Of a stretch of 64,000 nt of DNA, positions 26,101-41,100 are shown piece by piece (positions within the stretch are counted from its first letter, which is position 1; each line of letters opens with the position of its first letter). Origin of the DNA: Diogma glabrata (lineage: Eukaryota > Arthropoda > Insecta > Diptera > Cylindrotomidae); the NCBI GenBank assembly GCA_963693315.1, contig OY856186.1, positions 368,616,850 through 368,680,849 on the forward strand, read 5' to 3'. The translations under genes were made by a program, and so were the position numbers. The notes under the pieces were generated by a model. That model ran no database searches, was not told the DNA's origin, and saw nothing but the letters and a program-made list of their open reading frames with translations.

Positions 26101-29100
26101 AAAGGGTGTTTTATCGATCTCCCTATATTGAACAATTTGTTTAATGGGTTGCTCATCACATTTTTCTCTCTTGCATTTTCACTATTTTTTTTCTCATAGA
26201 TTTGGACGAGTGTTCAAAGTTGTCAATTGTGGTACAATATTGATGTTGAATAATCTTTAAAATTGAGATGCGGAAGAACTGGTTAAAAAAAATAAAACTG
26301 ATTGAATCTGTTTTATATTGTTTTATTGTTTTATAGTTGTGTTCGAAAAAAATATAGTGACCTTGCAAAACACAACTTATTGTGGATAGAATATGATGAT
26401 ACTCTAGCAGTGATATGGTTTGCTGGATTTTTTTAAAAACTTTACCATTGATAGTTGAAGACAAATAATCCATGAATAAACAAAATGTAGTTACGACGCT
26501 GTTTAGTCAGGAATAAAAGTCGAATCGTTGAAATGTTTGTTCTTTAGAGACGGTGTAGGTAGGCAAAGTATAGGCCTCGTCTACTCTCCGACTTCGTTTT
26601 AAATATAATATAGCTCTTTTCACAAGAGAACAAAACTTGACATTGGTGACCAGTTGATTTGTATTTCGAAAAGTTTTAAATGATTTGTTATTATACTATT
26701 ATATTGATTTGTTATTCATATTCAAAAATCGCCGGTACCGTTGGCACACCGACTGTTAGTATATCATATTGCTGTTCTCGCTCAACAATCGCCCAGTACC
26801 ATTGGTGCACCGATTGGTGGTTTTATTAGACTTATTACTGAATGCTAGTGTGGAGGAAGAAAATTCAAAGATTGGGGGATGAAACATTTTAGTTTTTAAA
26901 AGTAATAAAGTTATGTTTAATGTTTTGTGTATGCAGGGCTTGGTTCCTCCTACTTTGAGGGTTGTCATTATTTGTTCATTTGAATCCGCCTTCTTTTAAA
27001 AATTTTGCGTGCAATTCAGCATTTTTGATGTGCTGAGGAAAGGCATAATTGAACACACACACTGCAGTCAGTCGAAAACTAAAATCTCAAGGCACACAGT
27101 TCCTCTAATGTTGTTGATAGTGATTCCACCATCAGGAATGCATAATATTCATTACAATTACTCCCTAAATTGGCCGTATTTAGTTACAGGTATAAACTGG
27201 ACTATGGGACCAGTCAGATTTTTTTCGTGACTAAACCAAAACTTGCCTCACTGATTATGAGATACTAGTGCCTTCCTGTATCTGAGACTGCCCAAGGCGC
27301 CTGTCATTCGTAAACATACTCCTGACACAGTCTTTGTTTTATTTGTTTTCTTTCAACTCTACTGTTTGCGTTTACAGCACAGTTGAATACTTCTAATATA
27401 TCCTTTAGAAGGAGGTTTACAGGGACTGTGCCCGCAATGATCTGATTCCAGGTTGTTAAGAGTTATCAATAATCTCGGTTAATTTAGAGCAGCACATTTC
27501 TATGAGCACTTATTAGCTATTCAGTATGCTTAACGTGTTACGCTCATACCATCCAGCTAAGCAGTACGTTAAGATAGATTCCATTTCAATCATACAAATA
27601 AGATGAAGTGTAGTGCTATCAAGACTTCATCATTTATGTGATAATAAAAATTAGCCAGACATTCGAGCCTTGTTAGATAACTCGTGACGCTTTTCCACAA
27701 TAGATCTTCAAAATCACCTGCGATATATCTATGAAAATGCCAATAGCGTACTATTTATCGGTTGAATGAACAATATCTGCCAGTTTATAAATCGTGTTTT
27801 CAATGCAATTTAACATCCTTTTGTTAATTGTTATCTGGAAAAAATTTGCCCAAAACCGAATGAGGCATGACTGGTCGGATTGATTTGTAGTTTTCAAGTT
27901 AGATATTTTTGTCACCAGATTGTAGCATTTGTTTTATTGTAATTTGTTTTGCGGGTTTGTGTCTTCACAAGCATTTAAATTACTTCTGTTAGAGAAGCAA
28001 ATACTTAATATGTTGCTTTATATTTAGTTCGAAGTTTAGCAGCTGGTAGCATCGACTTTAAACCTATTGGTATTGATATTATTTACACCGCGTGAGAAAC
28101 AGGCACAACAGAACTGAGAATCAATTATCTCAAACGAGATAATATGGTGATCTCACTGGAGGTCTAGTCCAGCCCTTATGAGCTAGCCAGTTTTATACGC
28201 TTATACATATTATGCGACACTAGGGTGACATCTAATGATGACTGGCCGATGTGTGCATATATGCCAGATGTCGAGATTTGTCCGCCACAAAGATACTCCA
28301 TAAAGAGATGAAGTATTCAGGCTGTGATCTATGCTGTCGAAATGATACGGTCGAAACCCATTTCCGATTGAACGTTAAAGTCTCCGTCAACTATTGCTGG
28401 ACCTTTTATATGGCATAGCACGATTTCCAGTTTATATAAAAGTTCCTCGACAGGATAGACTGAAAATAGACGTTAATTAGATTAATCGCTCTATTAGGTT
28501 ATCTAACCTATACACAGACACAGTGAGAATCTGTGAAAGTAAGAGCTTAATGGCATTTATACTGGAGTTGTGAATACTTATTTGGGCAGGTATGCACTTT
28601 TCCCGTTTTACGTTTCTAGAGACAGAGTGTGTGTTTATTCCCAGTGTAGTTGCCACACTACTTACTTCGTAGATGCACACAAGATGGCTGCATTATGAGA
28701 AGAATCGCTCATTTAATTTGAGATGTGGAGTGGATCGAGTGGATTAATTTGATAGTGGATTAAAAACTAATTAGAGATACAAACCTGTATCGTCAACAGC
28801 TTTATTTAAAGGTTATGTTGCCTCTGCATTCGATGTGGTTGTTTTTAATACCTTAACACAATGCAATTCTGTTGATTTGTTTGGCATTTACAGTTCATAT
28901 AACGTTGCTGAAAGACCTAACGGATTTGCTAAGTAAGGGATTCATTGTCCCAAAACTGCTTAGTGTCCGGAAAGGAATGTTTGTGGTTTGAATCTTGGAA
29001 AGATCCCAACATAACAAGGGACATAAGATTCTATGAACAATCAGCTAGTGTTTGTTCAAGAAATTGAAATTTGCATCACTAAAACGATGACATTATCCAT

Positions 29101-32100
29101 AATATTTATTCTAAGGGATGGCAAAACCATGACGCAAACGAAAAACATTGAGTTCGAAAAGAGATAAAACGAACAATTTTATTTTGGAGCTCGACAATAG
29201 GTTTTGAATATACCGATAGCATTTTTGTTAGTTGAAATTAAAATCTAATACAACTTCAAAATCTTAAATAATATCCGGCTTGAAGGACCAATTTTGTTAA
29301 ATATTTAGAAAAATTTTATTTTGTAAAATAGTTCAATGCACATTTTATAAAAGCTTATTGGGGTATATTATAACACATAGTATTCAACTCAGGTGCCAAT
29401 ATTTGTAGCTAATAAAGTTTAAAAAGCAGTTGCTCGTTGTTGCATATCATCTACGCTACAATAATGACAGCATTTATATGAACTACTAAATGGCCTAAGT
29501 ATTATATCAGAATTAGCCAACCAATTTTCCTAGAGTGGGATCTAATGAAGCAAACTGGTGCTCCATATCTTAAAACTAAGTACACCGGACCAGTACAATA
29601 TTTTCTTTATAGTAGCACTAGAGCAGCACCTTATGTAAATACTACCAGTTGTTTTAGACATAATTTCGTTTTTAGGTTATCTACCGTGTTTGATAGATGA
29701 AGTTGATAGAAGAGTTTTTAGACATTTTGTTATGTGAGCAGAAGCAAGAATTTTAGCCACGAAATCTACTTCTTGAAAAGTTAATTCATAATTGACAGGT
29801 TAGATGACAGCAAAACTTCCAAAACTCTCATGTCGTGTTGTTAAGTGTCCAACTAGAGTATTCAATAAATCGAATACCAAAATACTATACTTTAACTACC
29901 TAATATAAATTTTAGATTGCTATTTGTGTTATTATTTAGTGACGAGTATGCGTGCATATAACTTTACTTTATTCAGGTATCAGTAGCTTACAATTTTAAT
30001 TAAAAAATATGGAAGGGCTGAAATCTCAAGCTCTGAGATATCAAGACTTCGGTCTGGGTTAAGGATTTTGATATAGTTTTCGGTAAAAACTTTTATGAGG
30101 ACATTGTGTTTAGTTTTGGCCAGCAATGTATATCAAACAAAAACTTCTTTGTTAAAGTACAAGTATTTTTCTATCTCTGTTTAGAAATTTATTACAAAAC
30201 TAACACGAAACATCAATACGATGCCGGAAAATTATAACAGATCATAAATTAACATAATTTAGTATAAAGACGAAACAATCAGCAATCTACTCGAAAACCT
30301 CTCCATTTAGCGTTTTGAGAAAATATTACAAAAGCACAAATTCAAATTTCCTTCAAAATTCTAAAAATATTCCAAAAATTATTACAAAATCAAAGATTAA
30401 AACTTTTTTCAAAAATTCTAAATCTATTGCAAAAATTATTACAAAATCAAAAATTGAAAAATTCCAAAATTTTTCCAAAGATTAGAATAAAATCAAATAT
30501 TTAAAATTTTTCTAAATTCCAATAATATTCCAAAAATTCTTAAAAATTCAAACTTTTTCCGAAATTCTAAAAACATTGCAAAAATTATAACAATATCAAA
30601 AATTGCAACTTTTTTCAAAATTCCAAAAATTATATTGAAATATTGAAAAAATTATTACAAAATCAAATTGAAACTTTTTTCAAAGTTCTAACAATATGTA
30701 TAAAATTCAAAATTCAATTTTTTTTTCAAAATTCTAAATATATTGCAAAAATTATTACAAAATCAAAAATACAAACTATTTTCAAAATTCCAAAAATATT
30801 TCAAAAACTATAACAAATTCAAAAATTTCCATGTTCAATTACATTTACGTCATAAAAACAGCTAAATTTTTTTTTCCAAAAAATTGGCTTAAAAAAATAA
30901 CTGAAATCATTTTTTGACACACTTGACAACATTTTTTGACAAACTTATAACGCCATAATTTTTAATAATAATAATAAAATTTCATGTCATACAAATATTT
31001 AATTTTATTTTTTTCCAAAAAATAGGTAAAAAAATAAATGAAAATCTTTCTTTTGATACGCTTTACAACATATTTTTGACAAACTTTTAATGCAATAATC
31101 TTGTCTTGATCTCACATACCAATTCCTACCATCAAGGTTTCTCCAAATTCAATGTTCCTGCTCGTAATAACATATAATTAACGTTTTTAAAGCCAAAAAT
31201 ATGAATGACGGCCGGCATACAGACATACATTTTTTTTTTTTGCTTTTTTAAAATCAGTAGGTCCTAAAACGTCGAGAAATACCAAAAAAGTGGAGGCAAG
31301 ATTTTCCCTCTTGGCTCATGAATGTAATACTCATGAACGTAATAATTTTTGATGTGCGTTAAATTATTTTCTGTAAGAACGGTTTTTCTTTATCCAGCAC
31401 CATGAAACCACCAAAATAAACCAATTTTTGTAAATCAAAAATCAAAAAAGACTTGGTTCGACCTTAACTAAATGTAGTTGTAAAACTAACATTATTCTGC
31501 ATAGGAAATTTTTTCCTCCCATTTTGGACAGCAAATTTTGTATTGATTTGAAACCATTTGACCATATGTAAAACTTGGCGTAATTATTAAGTGAAACAAA
31601 TCAGTTTACCGATGGGTGAAAAAAGTTACTTTGGCTTTATATCATGAATTTCTCATATCAAAAGAGAAGTATTTGAAAATGGTTGAATTATATTTGATTT
31701 TCATATAAAAATGACGTGCAGTTGTCTCAACTACTTCGTTGTGTACCTGTACAGCTGTTGAATAAAATTCAGTGTTCGAATCGTCATATTCGCTCTCGTA
31801 ACAAAGTTAAGACAATTTTTCATAATTTTTCACATCCACAGATCAAAAGATAAAAACAAAAAAAAATCAACAAAAACTGATCCCACCATACGAAGAACAT
31901 ACACAACTTTGAATGAGTTTTTGGGAAGTTTAGGCTTATTGGAATTGGGAGTGGATCATGACTAATGTATTTCCTTTGGTTGGTACGATTTACTAAAGTA
32001 GAAAAACAATGAATTGAATTTCCCGTTTAAGAAAACTTTAATACCGATCGTAATGCCGGTTTTGTCTGATTGAATTGTAATTTTGGCTCGGTATTGAATG

Positions 32101-35100
32101 CCCTAATGACATTGCTGCTACTATAACTACGTGGTTTGTTGCATCTGCATTTAATTGTTCTTAGAATCCAGCTTCAATAAATAAGTTCTTCGTAAAATAA
32201 AATTATGAAAAACTAATGGTGACAGCGGACGTGACGTGACGTTTTTTTAAGAACTAATAATAAAGTCTGTTAAAGCAACATCGTTTCCCTTTGTCTTTTG
32301 AAGAATAAAGAAAACAAAACAATTATCTGAGGAATTTGTTTATGTACTAAAGTAATATAATTCAATATTTTGTATTAAAGTTTGAGTTAATGATCCGATA
32401 TTTAAAGGCTAACTTTTGTTTCAATTCAACAACCGAACGTTTCAATTAAATCAAATACATAAATCGTATTTTTGTTGTCACGATCTAACGATTTTTTTTA
32501 ATTTCATATTTTTGTTTTTTTATATCTTTATTTAATCAAACAACATAAAAGTCTTTGTTTTTCGAAAGAAAAGGAGGAGGTTTCAACATTTTCCAAGTGC
32601 TCTCGTCTTATAAATCTTGTTACAGTTTTTATTGTTAAAAATTTTTATTTTACAATTCATTTTGGACATACAAGACCAAACTTAATTTTATTTTTTTTCT
32701 CTATGCAATTTGGAATAAAAGACACAAAAAGTGCATTATGATGCTTGACTCTAGCACAAAAGTACAACACAAAAATAGTAATATTTTAAAAAACACAAAA
32801 ACGATTATATTTTTTTTTTCACAGTTTTGATGGGTTGATTCAAAAAAAAAATACGAATTCAATTTATATTTTATTATTTTGTTGGGTGTAGAAGTTTGTT
32901 TTGTGTGTTGGTGTTCTAGAATGGAAAAACGACGAGAAAATCATTTTGTAATAAAAACTTTATTTTACTTGTCTTATGAGAATTTAAAAAGATGTTAAAT
33001 GATGTGGTTTGTGTTGGAAGCTAAAGTAAAGAAAAAGAATAGAAGAACCTAACATATGGTGATGGTCAATCGAGCAAATTGTTTGATAGAGGTTTACGAT
33101 GTTGGGAATTGTAATTTAATTTATGCCAATATGAAGTAAACTTGACATCAGCAACTTTTTTTTAATGTTGTTTGATGTAGATGGTAGGATGGTTTTTGTA
33201 GTTGAAAGTTCGATGAGAATCATTTAATGGAAGATTTTATTAATATCTATACGTAAGGAGATGTCAGAAACGTTTTCCATACTGGTTTGCAGATGTGATA
33301 GAGATATAATTATCCTAGAGTGTGTTTTGTCGGCACCAACTGGCATGTTTTGATTTCTGAAATGAGACGTTGTCGTGAATTATGGTAGTATCTCTATCAT
33401 CAATTACACACATTCTCTTTGATCATCTAGTATGTGAACGATTTTTTATTATTGTAATTATAATTTAGAACCACATTTCATAATGAGCTTTAGTTTAGGA
33501 ACAATCAATCTAATTGCTTTTTGTTGGACAGCATCAAGACACTTTCAATTAATAATGGATGTATTGCAAACGTATGTGCGAATATGTGTAGGAACAGTAC
33601 ACTGTTCAAGGACAAAACATAGGACAATCTATTAATACAAATAAATGCTTATGTTATTCTGGCATTTGGAACCTATGAACGAAAGAAAGTAAATAAGTGT
33701 TTCACATAAAAGTGGTGTATCCCGATATATTTTTCATCACAAATCGTGGGGACGTCCCACACCCTGAGAACATCCCAAGCCGGGATAACTACTAAAATAA
33801 AAGAAGAGTTGGACTACTAGATTGAACTGACCTTGAGTCAGATGGCAGGATGTGATTTTGTATATATCCAACGTTTATATACTAAAATCAAAAACAGTTT
33901 TGGGTTGTTGAATAACGGAAAAACTAGAAAACTATAAAAGTCTTATATTTGCCATTATGGTCTAAATTTCGTTTTTTTTAAGTTTTCCAATGGTTTAACA
34001 TAAAAACAATAACATAATCAAACAGAAATCCATTTTGTTATTACACGCAAAAAAGTTAAAGTTAAGTTCTATTAATTCAAAATATTCGAGTAATATAATT
34101 CGAGTAGTAATTTTTATGTACTCCATTATAAATATAACATTTCCAAATTTGCGAAAAAAAATGTTATATAAATGTTTAAAAAAAGATAAGAGTTAACGGT
34201 AGTAAAATTTAACTCTATGTATCCAATGTGATTGTATTAAAGTTGAACTACTGGTGGTTAAAATTAGATAAAACAAAGAAAAATTATAAAAATCTAAAAG
34301 TGACTATTGTTGATTTGAACTTTTTTACTGTACATACTGTACCTAGTGGTTATAGTGATTTTTATAATTTTTAATGTTGATGAATTAGGAATTTTTGGTT
34401 ATTAAGAAAATGCAATTTTATCAAAAATTTGGAGCTGCAACGGATACTTTCGATTGGACAATAAAATAACTAAATAAAGAGGAATGAAATATTTAATAAT
34501 TTTATCTCTCTGCTTGAATTTGTGTATCATCTATTAAAAATAAAAGTTTTGCATTAGTTTAATTAGTTTTTATGGAATTAATTTATATTTTATTCACTAT
34601 GATTGGCTAGTATAGAAGAAGCCTGGAGAGTGGGATCAATTACAAATTATGAGGTGAGTGAAGCAATTTTATTATTAAATATAATAATTATATTTGATGT
34701 GGGATGGGTGATGGTCTTGGTTCCGCCAGCTTTTGGAGTGTTTATTCTTTGTTCATTTGAAATCGTGTTATTGTAAAACTTTTGCGTGCAATTTGACATT
34801 TGTTATGATCTGAGGAGAGGCATAATCGAACTCAGACTGATTCTAGTCGGAAATTTAATCTCAAGGCACGCAACTCCTCGAATGTTCCTGATGGCGATGC
34901 TATCATCAGGAATGCACAGAGTTTATTACGGGGTTAGATGGTAGAAGTATCAAGACAATAAGCAGATAATCGCTCGCTCTGCGCTTTTGGAAGAGAAGAC
35001 CAAAAAATGGTGTGCGTCTCACATGATATTGACCAATTGAAATCATTTTGTTACACCCTGTACAGATGGCACAGCACGGTTTTCTTACTAATAAAAAAGG

Positions 35101-38100
35101 AAAAGTAGCAGATCTTGCGCTGAATGATATACCGGTTTGAATTATTCGGGTTTACTGCTGCTGTGCAAAATATCATAAACATATGGTTAAACATAAACAT
35201 ATTGGTAATTTAACACCATGACAGAATAGGAAACATCCAATGTTGATAAGGTAAGAACACGAAAGAATTTTGAAATCAATTTAAAGTTTAATAGAATATT
35301 CTAATCACTAATGGCATCACTCAACGCTTTTACGCATTAAATGGTCGCAAAAAAATTGCTGTTTTATGATGTCACGCACTAGTGAAGCGAAATATTATCG
35401 GAAATTAATGCGAAAATAAAGTAACGGGGAAAGGTAAGAGTGATAGAGGTCAAAAACACAAGAACTTCTTTATGCGTGTAAGCTCGAACCTCTAAGTGAA
35501 AAACGAGCACCAGATTTGAGTGGTAGAAACCAATGTTGAAAATTTATGTAATTTGAAGGATATCTGTCACCCGCGCGGGCCACTGCTTCTCACGGTAGCA
35601 GCTTTCGGTTGCAACTATCACAAAATTGGATCATATAACGAAAAAATAAAGTTTTTCAACAAATATCCATAGTTTTCTACATAGTTTTTCAATTTTCCAA
35701 TTTACACGATTAAAATGAAAATTCATTAAATAAAAACCTTTGATTTGAATTTTTCTGTAATCATTGTTATTGCATCTATTCGCGGAATTGAATTAGTATT
35801 TTATGCATTACGTTGTGAAATTAAATTTTTATTTTTGGAATTCATTTGATTTTTATTCATTCAATAAAAAATAATCAGATTTTATTAAAAAAAACAAAGG
35901 AAAATTTTAATAAAAAGAAAACAATAAGGGATAAACTTTGTAATCAAAATGTTTGTTATTTCTATGTTTTCCCAATTTCACGGGAAAAATTATTAAAACT
36001 ATCTATGAACGAATCTTATAATTAATAAAATTGTGTAAATATGTTTTACCTCTGGTGTCACAAAATAGCTCGGACTTTTTTCAATTGTTATTTGTCCACG
36101 AAAAGAGTGTGGCATTTTCTTTCGATACCATTCCAATCCTTTTATATAATTTTCATCCCGATCAAAAAAATGAACTTCACCAGCTGCTTTTTGTATTCGG
36201 GGATGAAGATAGAGCATTTCCAGAAGTGCACGTGTGCCACATTTTCTCACACCAATAATAAGAGCCTGTAAAAAAGGTTGATTTAAATTTTTTGTGTTGA
36301 ATGATTAAATTTTGTAGAATTCTTACCTGAGGTAGTCGTCGACTTGTTTTGGGAAAATGTACTCGGTTCGGAAATACAATCGGATGATTTATGTTTAGTC
36401 CATTGTTATTATTATTGATATTTCGATTGATCGAAGTAGGAACACGATTTGTTAGAATTGAAATACGATTTTCCGAACCAGCGGTGGTAGCCTAAAGAAA
36501 ATAGATAGATGACTAAATGTATAAGGGATCTGTTCATTAATACATGTGCTGTTCACTGCACAAAGCGACTAACTCCACTTTTTGGAAAATTTTAAATTTA
36601 AATGTCAAAGTACTTGCTATAGTCATAACTTTCTATGTTAAAAATAACTTTCCTGAATAATTAAGAAAAACACCATTAAAAGTCAAAATTTTTCTGAAGA
36701 TTAAAAAATGACTATTAAAAACCTGACATTAAAAACTAATAATATCTATTATACTAATTAAATTACTACTATAATAGCTAATTAATATACTTAGTAACCA
36801 AAATTAAATAAATTATGTTTATAATAACATTCCTGAATGATAAAGATTAACACTACTAAATATCAAAATTTATTTGACCTTTGAAAAAATTTCAATTTCT
36901 CAACATTTTGTTTTATGGAGTTAATCGTTTTGTGCAGTGAACGGCTCACATAGCATTTTATCATTTTTACATTCAGGTTTTTTTGTATAAATACTAAAAC
37001 ATTTTGTATTCTAGATATAAAAATATTTTATATAATTCTGTAGAAAGAATTCAAACTAAGAGGCTCTCATGAGGCTATCAATGTGTGTTACCAGGCGGGC
37101 CGTAGGTAAATAGCGTTATCCCTGTTTCGATCTAATTGTTAACTACTATCGAAACGATCGCTAGCAGAGCGAACACCGATTATCAAATAACGACTCCAAA
37201 CTTTTCACTCTCGTTTAATTCTGTCTTGTGGCAGCCGTAGAGAGAAAAAGACAGACTGATGGTGTTTTTCATCATTCGCTAACAGCTCGGTCAGAGCTCG
37301 GTCCTCCTCTGTCGTGTTGTAACTTGGTCAAGTAATGTGGATCTGCTTTACTCCACTGTATATCCGACCATTATCGTGGGATCGAAAATGGAAAAAATTA
37401 CAAAAAAAAAAAACAAAACACCAACACAGAGCCAGATGACAACTCTATGAACGTTCCGCAAACGGCTGATATGTTGGGTAATATGATCGATCGGACTCGT
37501 TTAACGATCAACCCAGCTCGCGTCACCAAATGAGCCTAATCAGCTAGGACCGGAGCAGTTTGAACCAATGACGTCTGTTTGAAGATATGTTGAAAGAAAC
37601 ATGAACTCTGAAAACGTTCAAAGGGTGTCGATGCAAGAAGGAAAACTTTTTTTCAGACAAGCGAATGACTTTCTTATTGAACTGGTTGGTAAAGGAATGC
37701 CAGGTTAGATCCCATGGCAGCAAGGCAATGAAGATCTGTGATTTCGCTAAGATGCATATGGCAAAAACCTGGATTCCATTTAATTGGAAAGCAAAATTTG
37801 TTTTCATGTGTGGTTCAGTAGATGTTAAGTTTATTGGATCGGGTATTTTAGAGTTCTAATTCCGATAGAGGACCAAAAGAGAACGATAGATGAATCGCCC
37901 TTACGAAAAAGGTAACACAGATGGTTCGCTCACTTAAATGAATATCTTGAGATCCAATTTTCACTTTCCGAATACTGCATAGTCTTTCAGGTTGAATTAT
38001 TTGCGATAAATGCAGCGTCAAGGCAAGCAACGGAGTTAAAGTGGTCTGGCAAGGTTATCAATATTTTTAACGATATCCAAACTGTTCTAAAAGGGCTGAG

Positions 38101-41100
38101 ATACTACATGATTAAGTCTAAAAATGGTGAAATACTTATTACGTCTTTGAATTATCTCGAGCTCAAGAACAGCATATTACCGGTATAGACACCAGGGCAA
38201 ATGAAAATCTCGAAACAAAAAGTTAATCCGTTAGCAAAGAGTTCCGTAGGGAGGCATTTAAGTCCTAAGCCTGCAGTTGGTGTATTGAAAGAGAGAATAA
38301 GATGGCCAGTTGGATAGGTCCTAATGTAGAACCACAGAAGGCTGCAAGGTCTCCATAATGTTTACTATAGAGGTGAGCCAACAAACCACTGGCATTCTGT
38401 TAAATCTGACTGGGTCACACTTTAGAGTAATGATGGCACTAACAACATTATGATCATGTGAATAAACACATAGTATGGCTTGAAGTAGCAGATGATTCAA
38501 GAAGCAGCTTTTATTATCAAAGGATGAAAAAGTTCCAAAACATCGTGTGTTGGGTACGTAACCAATCGGTGTGCTACCCACAATTATGTTTTATTCATAT
38601 AAATTGTATTTTGTGGTGTTTTGTTACGAAACTTTTTAACCCGTAAAAGTTCATCTAAACAACTTTCTTCTACGTAAATCAATTCATTCAATACAACTGA
38701 TCATTTTTTTATTCATATTTTCTCTTCACCCGGTCCCAAATGTTATTTTTTTTTTTAATTTGCTATCTCATTTTACATTGTTTGATTTGCTATCTCATTT
38801 CGTCCACTCAAGACAGACGATGGAAAGTATAAAACGCGGTATAACTTTGAGATCAGAGACCTTCTTGAGGGTCCAGATATAATAGGTTTTATCCGTTCCA
38901 ATAAGATTGCTTGGTTTGGGCAAGTTTTACGAGCCGATTCAACGTCTGGAATGATTAAATAAGTGTTAATTAGTACCCCAGGGAGTGAGCGACCGCGTGG
39001 TAGACCACGACTGCAATGGGAGACGGACGTAAAAAACGACCTTAAAAATCGACTGCCATGGTAATTATGTCGCTGTTGCGAATGATCGTCGTGAATATTT
39101 GAAACTGATTAGCTGGCAATGCTCCTACATGGAGCGTGAACGCCACTAAAAAAAATATCATGTTCAATGTTGTTAGTTTATGACAATTTTCTTAATAATT
39201 ACTTGGATTCTTGATAATTGTGGGACAGTTCGTGAACATACTCAACCATTAAAGTATTAATTAAATAAATAAACAAAACAGAAAAAAATTTTGTATACAA
39301 AATAACCAAAGAATTAAAAACATTATATTATTTTTATCGTTAATGGAATTAAAACGAAATTAAATTAATGCGCAGTCGGGCGAATAAAAACAATAGTGAA
39401 AATTGATTTATGTGTATGGATTCAGTTTTGGAAATAATTTGGGGTGAGTTTAAGTAATTTTTTTAAATCTAATAATTGCAGTTGTATGTATAGGTGTTGG
39501 TGTGATGATCTCATTTTTTTTGTTCTTTTTGGCCGTCAGAATCCTTGGTTTTGTTTTTCCTATTGAATTCCGTTTACACAGTCTTTTTGCGTCCATATTT
39601 GTGTATTTGTACTGAATTGGGGAAAAATTCATGGCTCATTTCAAATTGTTTGCAATTTTTTAACTGGTTTAAATGAAAATCACTAATATCCTTAACCATT
39701 ATCGAAGGATATCTTCGTGGCTTTAAATATAGGTAAATTTTTTTCTAAAAAATTTTTCAGATGCTTTTTTTCAAATGCATGTTAGTAACGATTCTAAACC
39801 ATTGTTAACGATCAACACAAATAGAAGTCCACTATAATAATAATAATAATAATTTATTTATAATATCACAAAGAGCAGAGCTCGTAATAGATATTTACAT
39901 TTACAAGTTTATAATTAGTGTTACATAACAACAAAAAAAAAAAAAATATTGAACATGCAAAAAACAAATAAAAGAAAAAAAAAAGCTAAGAATAAACAAA
40001 ACAACAAGAAAAGAAGGAAAAGTTTAAAACATATAAGAAAGAATACACTAAATTGAGCAAAGCTTATAGACCGGGAGGCAGCGTTGCATTTTGGTTAGTG
40101 ATTTGACGCCGATTGAATTTAATTTTTATAGATAGATTAATTATTTGTGATGTAGAAAATAAGAGTCAGCCGTCAGACTTGCGGGGGGTGTGGTTGTGGG
40201 AGACTTTTAAACTGGTAAAAAAAACGAATTCCAAAAGTAATTTGATGCCACTTCAAAATTTGTATGATGCATGTTTACACCATAACAATTGAAAAAAAAG
40301 TCGTCAGCTGATTGGCGGATGGGGGATTATACGTCAGCTCCTCGTATACATCAGTAAAAAAATGCAATATAGTCAAGACCTTTCAGCATAGGATCTTGAT
40401 AAAACTTTGGCAAATTATCCAGGTTCACTTGAAAATGGAAAATCTGAATTAATTTTAAATTTGGACAAAATGGCGGGGGGTCTCCCGAACACCTCTAAGT
40501 TTAAATCTTCAATAACTTCTAATCCCGAATTCTGATCTTAAGGAAAATTGGCATATAAATTTTTAGTACTGTTTCCAATATTTCTGCATACCAACTTCCG
40601 GTTTGACAGTTCCGGTTAAAAAGTTTTTTTTCCAGGTATTTATCCCTACTGTAGCCTACAATTACCGATCGATTTTCATGAAACGTTGGTAAACGCTTTC
40701 AAGTAACATGAAAAACATTTTGTTAGCTTTTGGAGTACATTGGATAAAGGGTTGGGGGGTCCACCATACAACAGATGGTTTTTTCCACAATGTTTTTTAT
40801 GTTTGTTGGGAGCATAAAACATTCGTTCGGGAATGAATTTTGACGACACTTTGGAAAAAGATGCAAATATGTATGGCAAGAAACTGATTAGTTTTTTAGC
40901 GATAGTGAACAAAGTGGTGGGGGTCCCCCAAATACCTGTTCTTTTTAAAGCTTAATAACATTTGTACCTGATAATCGAATTGGATGAAACTTAGTACATA
41001 AACATTTGGTACGGTTCACAACAGTTCTGCATCCCAACTTCCGGCTTTTCATTTCCGGTAAAAAATTTTGGTTCGTAATTTTTTGAAGTTTTTTCACTGC

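Noticed and set aside
37665..38030. Overlapping 60-87-codon frames on both strands
   Set aside because: No domain match in any frame. They probably lie in decayed LINE sequence upstream of the RNase H relic.
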